From Pseudoxanthomonas sp. (GTDB lineage: Bacteria > Pseudomonadota > Gammaproteobacteria > Xanthomonadales > Xanthomonadaceae): a stretch of 42,626 bases of DNA. Position 1 is the stretch's first letter. The number at the start of each line of letters is the position of its first letter. Positions 10,945-18,893 of the stretch are shown here, piece by piece. The notes beneath the pieces are model-generated. The model did no database searches. It was given only the letters and a program-made list of their open reading frames with translations, and was not told the origin of the DNA. Made by a program: the position numbers and the translations under genes. Location: positions 1-42,626 of the forward strand of contig NZ_JANJUE010000013.1 in assembly GCF_024710765.1 (NCBI RefSeq). The letters run 5' to 3'.

Positions 10945-11178
10945 ATGACCGATTGCAGCTGCGAACATCCCCTCAACGATTCCCAGTACATGCAGCGCGG
11001 CGGGCTGGCGCTCAAGAGTTGTCCGCGCTGCTCGGTGCAGGCGGGTCGCCACCTCTTCCATGCACTGTCCAGCTTCGGCATGCGAACCATGGCCGACGGC
11101 CAGGAAATCGTGCAGTCGTGGTGCCCGGCCTGCCGCTCCAACAGCACGCCCGACAAACCCGCCTACGCCTGCCGCTGA
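10945..11178 (+). CDS. Small Cys-rich putative zinc-ribbon protein
   Basis: A 77-residue protein with seven cysteines: C4 and C6 near the N-terminus, the pairs C26-P-R-C29 and C60-P-A-C63, and C76 at the penultimate position. The two CPxC knuckles are spaced like a four-Cys zinc ribbon. ATG 10945 has a GAAGGA ribosome site 7 nt upstream, which supports a real gene. No signal peptide or membrane segment is seen. I do not recognise the family and give no function; metal binding is inferred from the Cys spacing only. It lies between the ABC exporter and the HAD phosphatase on the same strand. Confidence 0.75.
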   Translation: MTDCSCEHPLNDSQYMQRGGLALKSCPRCSVQAGRHLFHALSSFGMRTMADGQEIVQSWCPACRSNSTPDKPAYACR

Positions 11179-11229
11179 ACCTGCACCGATTGCCGCGGGC
11201 GGCATGATCCTTTCCGCCACGGTGCGACC

Positions 11230-11826
11230 GTGAATCTCGCGCTGTTCGACTTCGACGGCACCCTCACCGTCCGGGAAATGATGCCCGGCTTCATGCATGC
11301 CGCGGTCGCGCCGGCGCGCCTGGCCATCGGCAAGGTCGTGCTGGCGCCACTGGTGTTCGGCTATCGCGCCGGCTGGGTGTCCGGCAACCGGGTGCGCGCG
11401 GGCATCGTGGACTTCGGCTTCCGTGGTGTTCCCGAAGCCCGCCTGCGGGCCGCGGGCATGGCGTTCGCGAACGACGTGCTGCCCGGCGCGCTGCGTGAAG
11501 ACGCGATGGCCCGCGCGCGCTGGCATCGCGAACGCGGCGACACGGTGGTGGTGGTGTCCGGCGGACTGGAAACCTACCTGTCGCACTGGTGCCGATCACA
11601 CGATCTGGAACTGCTCTGCTCGCGCCTGGAAGTCCGCGAAGGACGCATGACCGGGCGCTACCACGGTGCGCAGTGCGTGGGCGAGGAGAAGGTGCGCCGC
11701 ATCCGCGAACGCTACGACCTGTCGCGCTATGCGCGCATCCACGCCTACGGCGACACCCACGAGGATCACGCGATGCTCGGGCTGGCGCACGAGGCCTGGT
11801 ACCGGGGCCAACCCTGGCAGCGTTGA
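11230..11826 (+). CDS. HAD-IB family hydrolase (SerB/PgpC-like phosphatase)
   Basis: A 198-residue haloacid-dehalogenase-type phosphatase with motif I ALFDFDGTLT (nucleophile D7), motif II VVVVSGG, a conserved Lys in GEEKVRRI (motif III) and motif IV AYGDTHEDHAML. Subfamily IB includes phosphoserine phosphatase and phosphatidylglycerophosphatase relatives; the substrate cannot be told from sequence. A short helical cap follows motif I. The start is GTG 11230; no in-frame ATG precedes motif I. A GC hairpin without a T tract (11834-11854) lies between this gene and the convergent desaturase. Confidence 0.85.
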   Translation: MNLALFDFDGTLTVREMMPGFMHAAVAPARLAIGKVVLAPLVFGYRAGWVSGNRVRAGIVDFGFRGVPEARLRAAGMAFANDVLPGALREDAMARARWHRERGDTVVVVSGGLETYLSHWCRSHDLELLCSRLEVREGRMTGRYHGAQCVGEEKVRRIRERYDLSRYARIHAYGDTHEDHAMLGLAHEAWYRGQPWQR

Positions 11827-11833
11827 TCGGTCC

Positions 11834-11854
11834 GCGCGCCCTGTCCGGGCGCGC
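11834..11854. terminator. GC hairpin between convergent genes
   Basis: An 8-bp all-GC stem (11834-11841 with 11847-11854) and 5-nt loop lie in the short gap between the HAD gene and the convergent desaturase gene. It lacks a T tract on either side, so a terminator role is plausible from position only. Confidence 0.4.
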
Positions 11855-11860
11855 GCATCC

Positions 11861-13027
11861 TCACGCCGCTTCCGGCGCGGGTTCGGGTTCCGGCAGCACC
11901 AGCGGCACCTTGATGCGCGCGCGACTCGGGAACGCATGCCGCAGGATGCGCCAGGCCACCTGGCCGAACTGGCGCGGCAGCGATCCGGTGTTGTAATGCT
12001 GGCCGTAGCGGGCGCAGATCTCCCGCACCTCCGCCGCCATCTCCGCGTAGCGGTTGGCCGGGATGTCCGGATAGAAATGGTGCTCGATCTGGTGGCTCAG
12101 GTTGCCGGACATCACGTCCATCCACTTGCCGCCGCCGATGTTGGACGAACCGCGCAGCTGGCGCAGGTACCAGTGGCCGCGTGATTCGTTCTTGATGCAC
12201 TCCTTGGGAAAGGTCTCGGCATCGGCGGTGAAGTGCCCGCAGAAGATGATCACGTAGGTCCACACGTTGCGCAGACCGTTGGCGACCAGATTGCCCAGCA
12301 GCACCGGCAGGAAGAACGGGCCGGCCAGCAGCGGGAACACCACGTAGTCCTTGATCAGCTGGCGTGCCATCTTGCCCAGCACCGGCCGCGCCTTGCGGCG
12401 CAGCTGGGCGGAGGTCATCTTGCCGTGCCACCAGCGGCCCAGCTTGAGATCCTGGATGGCCACGCCCCACTGGAAATAAAGGGCGAAGAACACCGCGACA
12501 ATGGGCTGCACCAGGTAGAACGGTTTCCACTTCTGTTCCGGGAAGATCCGCAGCAGGCCGTAGCCGATGTCGTCGTCCAGGCCGCGGATGTTGGTATAGG
12601 TGTGGTGGCGGAAATTGTGGGTGTGCCGCCAGTTCTCGCTGGTGGCGACAATGTCCCACTCGTAGGACTGGCCATTGATCTGCGGGTCGCCCATCCAGTC
12701 GTACTGCCCGTGGATGACGTTGTGGCCCAGCTCCATGTTCTCCAGGATCTTGGCGCCTCCCAGCAGCAGCGCGCCCAGGATCCAGACCGGCCAGAACAGC
12801 CACGCCCAGGCCTGCCCGGCCACGAGCAGGCCGCCCAGCAGCGCGGAGGCGAACAGCAGCGTGCGCGCGATCACTTCGATATAGCGGACCGCGGCGATGA
12901 CGCGGCGGATGTAGCGCGCGTCGCGCTCGCCGACCGTCGCCACGGTGCGTGCGCGCAGCGCATCCAGCTCTTCGCCGAAGCGATCCAGTTCGGCGGGCGT
13001 CAGCGCCCGGTTGCGTGAAGCGCTCAT
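11861..13027 (-). CDS. Membrane fatty acid (acyl-CoA) desaturase, DesA3/DesB type
   Basis: A 388-residue integral membrane di-iron desaturase that should introduce a cis double bond into saturated acyl chains. The three histidine boxes are present: H102xxxH106, HTHNFRHH at 135-142 and HQIEHH at 312-317. Hydrophobic helices lie at about 55-95, 170-190 and 230-265. ATG 13027 shares one base with the TGA of the upstream reductase gene (TGATG), so the two are coupled. The pair matches DesB/DesC of Pseudomonas aeruginosa and DesA3 with its oxidoreductase in mycobacteria. With the divergent FabR/DesT-like repressor next door, regulation by acyl-CoA saturation is likely. Regiospecificity cannot be read from the sequence; delta-9 on acyl-CoA is the best guess. 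Confidence 0.92.
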   Translation of the reverse strand: MSASRNRALTPAELDRFGEELDALRARTVATVGERDARYIRRVIAAVRYIEVIARTLLFASALLGGLLVAGQAWAWLFWPVWILGALLLGGAKILENMELGHNVIHGQYDWMGDPQINGQSYEWDIVATSENWRHTHNFRHHTYTNIRGLDDDIGYGLLRIFPEQKWKPFYLVQPIVAVFFALYFQWGVAIQDLKLGRWWHGKMTSAQLRRKARPVLGKMARQLIKDYVVFPLLAGPFFLPVLLGNLVANGLRNVWTYVIIFCGHFTADAETFPKECIKNESRGHWYLRQLRGSSNIGGGKWMDVMSGNLSHQIEHHFYPDIPANRYAEMAAEVREICARYGQHYNTGSLPRQFGQVAWRILRHAFPSRARIKVPLVLPEPEPAPEAA

Positions 13028-14133
13028 CAGAGATCCAGTTCCAGATCGGTCACGGCGCTGTTGATGCACAGCTTCAGCGCCTGGGTGGGTTCGTGCGCCA
13101 GCGCGCCGCTGGGCAGGTGGCGGGTGCTGCCGGCGGCCTTGCCGCAGGCGCAGGTATTGCAGATGCCCATGCGGCAGCCGGACGCGGGCTTCAGTCCCGC
13201 GTCTTCCAGGGCAACCAGCAGCGATTGCCCGCGCGCCACCTGCAGGCGGCGGCCGCTGCGGGCCAGATGGACTTCGACTTCGCCGCTATCTTCGACCGCG
13301 TGCGGCGCCGGGCTGAAGGCTTCGGCCCGGAAGTCCGCCACGCGTCCGTCCAGCAGGTGGCGCGCGGCCTCGACGAAGCCGCCCGGACCGCAGGCCATGA
13401 CCCGGCGATCGGCCAGCACGGGGATCCGCGCGGCCAGCCAGTCGGCGTCGATGCGGCCGCTGCGCTCCCCGGCTTCCCGCGCGGCCTCGCCGGTCAGGCC
13501 GACATGCAGGCGGAAGCGCGGATGGCGCACGGCCAGCGCGCGCAGTTCGTCCAGGAAACACAGTTCTTCGCGGGTACGCGCCCAGTACGCCAGGTCCAGT
13601 TCGACCGGCATCCCGTCGGCCGCCAATTGACGGGTCAGCGCCATCAGCGGGGTGATGCCACTGCCCGCGGCCAGGAACAGCCAGGCGCCCTGCGGACGCG
13701 CCGGCAAGCACAGTTCGCCGAACGCCGGGCCGAGCTCGAACACCTCGCCAGCACGGGCCGGCCCGTGCAGGTATTGGCTCACCTTGCCGGCCTCGACCGC
13801 CTTGACCGTGATCGCCAGCAGACCGTCCGCGCGCGGCGGTTCGGTCAGGCTGTAGCTGCGGGTATGGCGGACGCCGCCGATTTCCACGCCCAGGTTGACG
13901 TGCTGGCCGGGGCGGAAGCCGGCCCAGTGCCGATTGGGCTTCAACCACAGCGTGACCGCGCCGCGGGCGGCTTCCTCGCGCGCCACCAGGCGGGCGCGCG
14001 GGCGCTCCCAGGTCCAGTTCCGGTTGAGCCGGCCGGCCCAGAAATCAAAGACATCGGCGGTGACCAGCGGGCTGATCAACCGGCGCAGCGTGCCGGCGGG
14101 CCGGCGCGAGGCGGGAAGGACGCGAGCATTCAT
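13027..14133 (-). CDS. Flavin/2Fe-2S oxidoreductase, electron donor to the desaturase (DesC-like)
   Basis: A 368-residue fusion of a ferredoxin-NADP reductase module and a plant-type ferredoxin. The FAD-binding motif RSYSLT lies near residue 90, the nucleotide-binding motifs are LAAGSGITPLMALTRQL and ACGPGGFVEAA, and the C-terminal [2Fe-2S] site has CRMGICNTC (CX4CX2C) plus a final LCINS. It should pass electrons from NAD(P)H to the desaturase with which it overlaps by one base. ATG 14133 is preferred over GTG 14142 because the GTG sits within the likely promoter. The start lacks a good Shine-Dalgarno. Operator-like palindromes lie 24-47 nt upstream. Confidence 0.92.
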   Translation of the reverse strand: MNARVLPASRRPAGTLRRLISPLVTADVFDFWAGRLNRNWTWERPRARLVAREEAARGAVTLWLKPNRHWAGFRPGQHVNLGVEIGGVRHTRSYSLTEPPRADGLLAITVKAVEAGKVSQYLHGPARAGEVFELGPAFGELCLPARPQGAWLFLAAGSGITPLMALTRQLAADGMPVELDLAYWARTREELCFLDELRALAVRHPRFRLHVGLTGEAAREAGERSGRIDADWLAARIPVLADRRVMACGPGGFVEAARHLLDGRVADFRAEAFSPAPHAVEDSGEVEVHLARSGRRLQVARGQSLLVALEDAGLKPASGCRMGICNTCACGKAAGSTRHLPSGALAHEPTQALKLCINSAVTDLELDL

Positions 14134-14155
14134 GGGGGGCACTATACCGATATCA

Positions 14156-14182
14156 GTACAGTCGTGTATACAACCGTATATT
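14156..14182. promoter_or_regulatory. Operator-like palindromes between the desaturase operon and its TetR repressor
   Basis: In this AT-rich divergent region, TACA-GTCG-TGTA (14157-14168) and TATAC-AACC-GTATA (14167-14180) are perfect interrupted palindromes whose centres are 11 bp apart, about one helical turn. FabR and DesT bind inverted repeats at the same position in front of their targets. A good -10 hexamer for the repressor gene (TATGAT, 14195-14200) lies just to the right. Which sites are bound is inference. Confidence 0.6.
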
Positions 14183-14242
14183 AATTCTTGCCGCTATGAT
14201 GCGGACCAGTCTCCCTCCATTCAGCCCCGTACGCTCCAGTCC

Positions 14243-14890
14243 ATGTCCTCGACCGCCCTCCCCCACCACGACGACCACGGCCCAGGCCGCAAGGCGACGA
14301 TTTCCCGGGAGGATCTGCTGGCCGCGGCATTGAAGCTGCTGGGACCGCATCGCGGCGTCTCCACCCTCAGCCTGCGCGAGGTCGCGCGCGAAGCCGGCAT
14401 CGCGCCCAACAGTTTCTATCGCCAGTTCCGCGACATGGACGAACTGGCGGTGGCGCTGATCGACGTGGCCGGCAGCTCGTTGCGCAAGATCATCGGTGAG
14501 GCTCGCCAACGCGCCGCCAGCAGCGATCGCAGCGTGGTACGCAGTTCGGTGGAGGCGTTCATCGAACAGCTGCGCGCCGACGACAAGCTGCTGCACGTGC
14601 TGTTGCGGGAAGGCACCGTCGGCTCCGACGCCTTCAAGCAGGCGGTGGATCGCGAACTGGAATTCTTCGAGGAAGAGCTGCGCATCGACCTGATCCGCCT
14701 GGCGGTACGCGACAACGCGCCGCTGCACCAGCCGGCGCTGGTCTCCAAGGCCATCACCCGGCTGGTGTTCGCGATGGGTGCGACCGCGATGGATCTGCCG
14801 CCGGAGAAGGATCCGGAGCTCATCGATCAGATGTCGCAGATGGTGCGCATGATCATCACCGGCTCGCGCGCGCTCGCGGCCGGGCGCTGA
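14243..14890 (+). CDS. TetR-family repressor, FabR/DesT-like
   Basis: A 215-residue regulator. Its N-terminal HTH (TLSLREVAREAGIAPNSFYR, then QFRDMDELAVALID) is strikingly like FabR, the repressor of unsaturated fatty acid synthesis genes, and DesT of Pseudomonas, which senses the saturated/unsaturated acyl-CoA balance. The C-terminal ligand domain retains VRSSVEAFIEQL, LLREGTVGSDAFKQAV and a terminal helix. It is divergent from the desaturase operon, the arrangement expected for a local repressor. ATG 14243 fits the family start; a TATGAT -10 lies 43 nt upstream. The stop is only 9 nt from the convergent L,D-transpeptidase stop. Confidence 0.9.
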   Translation: MSSTALPHHDDHGPGRKATISREDLLAAALKLLGPHRGVSTLSLREVAREAGIAPNSFYRQFRDMDELAVALIDVAGSSLRKIIGEARQRAASSDRSVVRSSVEAFIEQLRADDKLLHVLLREGTVGSDAFKQAVDRELEFFEEELRIDLIRLAVRDNAPLHQPALVSKAITRLVFAMGATAMDLPPEKDPELIDQMSQMVRMIITGSRALAAGR

Positions 14891-14899
14891 GCCGCCCGC

Positions 14900-15406
14900 T
14901 CAAGGCATGATCCGGATCGGCGTGCCCACCGGCACCCGCCGCCAGATCTCGTCCATCTCCAGGTTGGTCACCGCGATGCAGCCATCGGTCCAGTCGCCAC
15001 GATACCCCGGCGGCGTGGCGCCGTGGATCATGATGTCGCCGCCCGGATCCACGCCGCGGGCCCGCGCCTGCCGCCGGTCCGCTTCATCGGGATAGGAAAT
15101 GCGCAGCGACAGGTGGAAACGGCTGCGCGCGTTGCGATAGGTGATGCGGTAGTCGCCTTCCGGGGTTTTCTCGTCACCCTGCTGGCGCTTGTGCCCGACC
15201 GGCGCATCGCCCAGCGCGATCCGGTAGGTCGAGATGACCCGTCCGCCGCGCAGCAGCTCCATCCGCCGCTGCGCCTTGTACACCCGGATAGCATCGGCTT
15301 GCTGTGCGGCGGGCAGCAGGCCGGGCGGTTCGCCTGCCGTCGCGCTTGCGGGCAACACGAGAAACAGCCCGAGAAATCCCAGCACGTACCCGCGATACCG
15401 GGTCAT
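14900..15406 (-). CDS. L,D-transpeptidase family (YkuD domain) envelope protein
   Basis: The 168-residue precursor has a signal peptide (GYVLGFLGLFLVLPASATAG) and a YkuD domain: IRVYKAQRRMELLRGGRVIS, then IALGDAPVGHKRQQGDEKTP, IMIHG and the catalytic-Cys motif DWTDGCIAVTNLEMDEIW. Such enzymes form 3-3 peptidoglycan cross-links or attach or release proteins from peptidoglycan in the periplasm; small members such as YafK/DpaA can work as amidases. The catalytic stretch has TDGC where many members have SHGC. ATG 15406 was chosen for its GGGAG ribosome site and proper signal peptide; the longer frame upstream is spurious. The 190-nt gap to the next gene shows no further gene. Confidence 0.88.
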   Translation of the reverse strand: MTRYRGYVLGFLGLFLVLPASATAGEPPGLLPAAQQADAIRVYKAQRRMELLRGGRVISTYRIALGDAPVGHKRQQGDEKTPEGDYRITYRNARSRFHLSLRISYPDEADRRQARARGVDPGGDIMIHGATPPGYRGDWTDGCIAVTNLEMDEIWRRVPVGTPIRIMP

Positions 15407-15596
15407 GCGCTCCCTTGTTCGAGACAGTGCATCCATCGGAGCCATGCTAGCGCAGCGCGCCGCCCCGGGCCCGCCATCACCCGAATCATCCGCTTTGCCC
15501 GCCATGCGGCATGGCCTGGATACGATGGTTTTCGTGTTCTCCGCCAGTCGGCGCAAAGCCCGCGGCGACAAGGCGCTCCCGTCACGCGGACGCGGG

Positions 15597-17228
15597 TCAC
15601 CCGGGCAAGGCGCGGGCCAGGATGACGCCGGCGTCCTCGTTTCCCGACAAGCTGCCGAATGCCCATTCGTGTCCCGGCGCCAGCCGCTGACGAACGAACA
15701 CATCGGCCATCGGGCTGCCGGCACGCAGCAGCGCGGCGGCCTGCAGGGCCCGCGCGAGCCGTTCCGTCACTGCGCGCGCGCCGGCTTCGCCGATGCCGGC
15801 GCCCTCGATCTCGGCGATCAATCGGGTAGCGAACGCGTCGAACGCCGGCGTCCTGCCGCTGGCCGATTCCAGTTCCGCCTGCAAGGCCACCCGCGTTTCC
15901 GGCTCGCGCGCCAGCGCCCGCAATACGTCCAGGCACTGGACGTTGCCGCTGCCTTCCCAGATCGAGTTCAGCGGCGCCTGCCGGTACAGGCGCGGCAGGA
16001 TGGATTCCTCCACGTAGCCCGCGCCGCCCAGGCATTCCTGCGCTTCGTTGACGAAGGCCGGCGTGCGCTTGCAGATCCAGTACTTGCCGAGGGCGGTGGC
16101 GATGCGCGCGAACGCGGCTTCGCCGGCATCGTGCGGCGCGCGATCGACCCCGCGCGCCACCCGCAGCGCGAAGGTGGTCGCGGCCTCGGATTCGATCGCC
16201 AGGTCCGCCAGCACGTTCGCCATCAGCGGATGGTCCACCAGCCGCTTGCCGAACGTGCGCCGATGGCGCGCATGGTGCAGCGCGTGCGCCAGCGCCATCC
16301 GCATCTCCGCCGCCGAGCCGAGCATGCAGTCCAGCCGGGTCAGCATCACCATCTCGATGATGGTCGCCACGCCGCGCCCTTCCTCGCCCACCCGCCAGGC
16401 CAGCGCGTCGCGGAACTCGACCTCGCTGGAAGCATTGGACCAATCGCCCAGCTTGTCCTTCAGGCGCACCAGCGCGAACCGGTTGCGTTCGCCATCGGGC
16501 AGGCGGCGCGGCATCAGCAGGCAGGTCAGTCCACCCGGCGCCTGCGCCAGCACCAGGAAACCGTCGCACATGGGCGCGGAGAAGAACCATTTGTGCCCGA
16601 CCAACCGGTAAGCCTCGCCGTCCGGCGTCGCCGTGGTGGTGTTGGCGCGCACGTCCGAACCACCCTGCTTCTCGGTCATGCCCATGCCCAGGGTGATGCC
16701 GGCCTTGTCGGCCAGGGGCAGATCGCGCGGATCGTACAGGGGCGCGGCGGCCCGCCCGGCCCATGCGCCCAGCGACGGTTCGCGCCGCAGTACCGGCACG
16801 GCCGCGTGGGTCATGGTCAGCGGACAGCTGGTGCCCGCATCGGCCTGGTGGTGCAGATAGCTCAACGCCGCCCGCGCGACGTGCGCGCCCGGCTCCGGTT
16901 CGTGCCAGGACAAGCCGGCCACCCCATGGGTCTTGGCCGCCTCCATCAGGCGGTGGTAGGCCGGGTGGAATTCCACCGTGTCGATGCGATGGCCGAAGCG
17001 ATCATGCGTGCGCAGGCGCGGGCGATCCCGGTTGGCGTCGAAGCCGATGCGGTACAGCTCATCGCCAGCCAACGCGCCGTATCCGGCCAGTCGCGGTGCG
17101 AAGCGGTCGGCGCCTTCGCGGGACACCGCCTCGCGCAACGCGGCATCATCCCGCCACAGGTCACGTGGCTCGAACGGCGGCGGCTGGTTCTCGACCCGAT
17201 GGGTTTCGAAGGGTGGCAGTCCATTCAT
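15597..17228 (-). CDS. AidB-like acyl-CoA dehydrogenase family protein
   Basis: The 543-residue length and sequence fit the AidB branch rather than the usual 380-residue acyl-CoA dehydrogenases. The N-terminal extension HRVENQPPPFEPRDLW, MTEKQGGSDVRANTT, SAPMCDGFLVLAQ, ECLGGAGYVEES and SIWEGSGNVQCLDVLRAL are typical. E. coli AidB is a flavoprotein of the adaptive response to alkylation that binds DNA and may detoxify alkylating agents; dehydrogenase activity in this branch is weak or unknown. ATG 17228 gives the conserved MNGLPPFETH start. No ada or alkB gene is near, so adaptive-response control cannot be assumed. Confidence 0.88.
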   Translation of the reverse strand: MNGLPPFETHRVENQPPPFEPRDLWRDDAALREAVSREGADRFAPRLAGYGALAGDELYRIGFDANRDRPRLRTHDRFGHRIDTVEFHPAYHRLMEAAKTHGVAGLSWHEPEPGAHVARAALSYLHHQADAGTSCPLTMTHAAVPVLRREPSLGAWAGRAAAPLYDPRDLPLADKAGITLGMGMTEKQGGSDVRANTTTATPDGEAYRLVGHKWFFSAPMCDGFLVLAQAPGGLTCLLMPRRLPDGERNRFALVRLKDKLGDWSNASSEVEFRDALAWRVGEEGRGVATIIEMVMLTRLDCMLGSAAEMRMALAHALHHARHRRTFGKRLVDHPLMANVLADLAIESEAATTFALRVARGVDRAPHDAGEAAFARIATALGKYWICKRTPAFVNEAQECLGGAGYVEESILPRLYRQAPLNSIWEGSGNVQCLDVLRALAREPETRVALQAELESASGRTPAFDAFATRLIAEIEGAGIGEAGARAVTERLARALQAAALLRAGSPMADVFVRQRLAPGHEWAFGSLSGNEDAGVILARALPG

Positions 17229-17297
17229 CGTGGGGCTCCCGTCGTCGGCTATCCACCGATTCTCGCGCAAAGCGGCGCCGGTGTGGCCGCGCCCACT

Positions 17298-18524
17298 TCA
17301 ACCGCGCGTCGTCAGCGCGGCGAGAAAATCCGGATTGAGCGCCAACCGGCCCATTACGCCGTGCTGGGTACCGCTGAGCACCCGCAGCATGTGCCGGCTT
17401 CCCCATGGCAGCCGCCCCATCGGCAGGAAGGCGATGTCGCGCATGCGCGCGATCCAGTCGTGGTCGGACTGGAATACCGGCGTCAGCCAGCGGCTCCAGA
17501 ACTGGTAGATGCGCACGTGCGCCTCGCGCTGGCGCTGGTAGCGCGCCAGCGCCGCCTCCAGCCCGTGCTCGCTGCGCAGTGCATCGCGCAACGCCAGCGC
17601 ATCCATCAACGCCATGTTGACGCCCTGCCCCAATTGCGGACTCATCGCATGCGCGGCGTCGCCGGCCAGCACCAGCCGGCCCCGCGACCAGCGACGCAGG
17701 GCGGCATCGCGATAACCTGCGCGCGCCAGCTGCGCCGGTTCCCGCAACCCGGCCAGTTGCGGCTCGATCGCGGGCCAGATGGTCGCCACCTCGCGTTTCC
17801 AGCCGTCGATGCCCGCACCGTGCCACTGTTCGAAGCTGGCCGCCGGCAGGCTCCAGAAAAAACTCAGCCGTGGCGTATCGTCGTCCGGTCGCGTGCCCAC
17901 CGGCAGCATCCCGATCATCTTGCGCGCCGCGACATAGCGCTGGCGCAGTTCGTCAGCGAACGGCCAGTCGCCCTCTGGCACCAGGCACCACAGCGCCCCC
18001 CACGGATACGGAGCGTCCAGCTTCACCGCGCCGGTGTGCCGGCGCAGTTTCGAGGCGGCGCCGTCCGCGGCAATCACCAGATCGTAGGGACCGTGGCGCG
18101 CGCCCCGCTCATCCACGAGCCAGCCGGTGTCCTCTTCCACCGAGGCGATGGACACGCCCTGTCGCACGTCGGTCCGCCCCGGCCAGGCATCGGCCAGCAG
18201 GGTGAACAAGGCGCCGCGTTGCATGCCCAGGCCGAACAGGCCGGCGTCCAGCCGCGCATAGCGCATGTCCATCACCGCGCGACCGCACGGGGTCTCCCCG
18301 TACAGCCGGCGCACCCGCCGGCCATGCGCCAGCGCGGCGTCCAGCAATCCCAGCTCCCAAAGCACCTGCAATCCGGTCGGCTGCAGCAGGAATCCCGCAC
18401 CGACCGGCCCCAGTTGCGGCGCGCGTTCGAACACTTCCACCGCGTGCCCGTCGCGCGAAAGCAGCAAGGCCAATGCCTGGCCGGCGGTGCCGTATCCGAC
18501 GATGGCGATATGTCTTTTCCGCAT
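17298..18524 (-). CDS. FAD-dependent monooxygenase (UbiH/PHBH-type fold)
   Basis: A 408-residue class A flavoprotein monooxygenase. The Rossmann FAD motif IAIVGYGTAGQALALLLSR is at the N-terminus, the DG motif is VIAADGAASKLRRH, and the GD motif is LVLAGDAAHAMSPQLGQGVN. Members hydroxylate aromatic or other small substrates with NAD(P)H and oxygen; the substrate is not predictable here. ATG 18524 is preferred because MRKRHIAIVG begins right at the Rossmann strand and a GGGGGA lies 10 nt upstream. An in-frame ATG at 18548 abuts the T tract of the cold-shock terminator. No room for a separate promoter is evident, so expression may depend on readthrough or a hidden promoter. Confidence 0.87.
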   Translation of the reverse strand: MRKRHIAIVGYGTAGQALALLLSRDGHAVEVFERAPQLGPVGAGFLLQPTGLQVLWELGLLDAALAHGRRVRRLYGETPCGRAVMDMRYARLDAGLFGLGMQRGALFTLLADAWPGRTDVRQGVSIASVEEDTGWLVDERGARHGPYDLVIAADGAASKLRRHTGAVKLDAPYPWGALWCLVPEGDWPFADELRQRYVAARKMIGMLPVGTRPDDDTPRLSFFWSLPAASFEQWHGAGIDGWKREVATIWPAIEPQLAGLREPAQLARAGYRDAALRRWSRGRLVLAGDAAHAMSPQLGQGVNMALMDALALRDALRSEHGLEAALARYQRQREAHVRIYQFWSRWLTPVFQSDHDWIARMRDIAFLPMGRLPWGSRHMLRVLSGTQHGVMGRLALNPDFLAALTTRG

Positions 18525-18548
18525 CCGTGTGGCGTCCCCCGTGCTCAT

Positions 18549-18572
18549 AAAAAACCCCGCCGAAGCGGGGTT
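18549..18572 (-). terminator. Rho-independent terminator of the cold-shock gene
   Basis: On the minus strand an 8-bp stem (18553-18560 with 18565-18572) with a UUCG-type loop is followed by six U. It lies 23 nt after the cold-shock stop codon and ends at the first possible ATG of the next gene. Confidence 0.85.
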
Positions 18573-18595
18573 CGAGAAATCTCGCAGCGTTGCAA

Positions 18596-18802
18596 TCAGT
18601 CGGACGGCGTGACGCTGCCGGCCTGAGCGCCCTTCGGGCCCTGGGTCACTTCATAGGTCACTCGCTGGCCTTCTTTCAGGCTGCGGAAGCCCTTGGAGTT
18701 GATCGCGGAGTGATGCACGAAGACATCGGCGCTGCCATCTTCTGGCGCGATGAATCCGAAGCCCTTGGCATCGTTGAACCATTTCACGGTACCGTACGGC
18801 AT
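18596..18802 (-). CDS. Cold-shock domain protein
   Basis: A 68-residue single cold-shock domain with both RNA-binding motifs, KGFGFI (RNP1) and VFVHH (RNP2), plus the typical start GTVKWFND and the end [12 protein letters not shown]. It binds single-stranded RNA/DNA as a chaperone or antiterminator. It is a monocistronic unit with its own promoter (18865-18893) and terminator (18549-18572). The 5' leader is about 55 nt, shorter than that of E. coli cspA, so strong cold-induced leader folding is less likely. Whether it is cold-inducible or constitutive cannot be told. An AAAGGA ribosome site lies about 13 nt upstream. Confidence 0.96.
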   Translation of the reverse strand: MPYGTVKWFNDAKGFGFIAPEDGSADVFVHHSAINSKGFRSLKEGQRVTYEVTQGPKGAQAGSVTPSD

Positions 18803-18864
18803 AGCGCTTGCGTTTCCTTTGTAAGGTGCGGGTGGTTAACGTGCGGCGGCAACCGCACCCGCGG

Positions 18865-18893
18865 AGTATGCAAAGGCTTTGCCGTGTTGACAA
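18865..18893 (-). promoter_or_regulatory. Sigma-70-type promoter of the cold-shock gene
   Basis: On the minus strand TTGTCA (18888-18893) and CATACT (18865-18870) are separated by exactly 17 bp, matching the -35 and -10 consensus at 5/6 and 4/6. The predicted transcription start near 18858 leaves a leader of about 55 nt. The -35 box directly abuts the stop codon of the upstream phosphorylase gene. Confidence 0.6.

Noticed and set aside
15234-18626. 1130-codon plus-strand frame across three reverse-strand genes
   Set aside because: It spans the L,D-transpeptidase, AidB-like and monooxygenase genes, all with strong motifs on the other strand; a GC-driven shadow.
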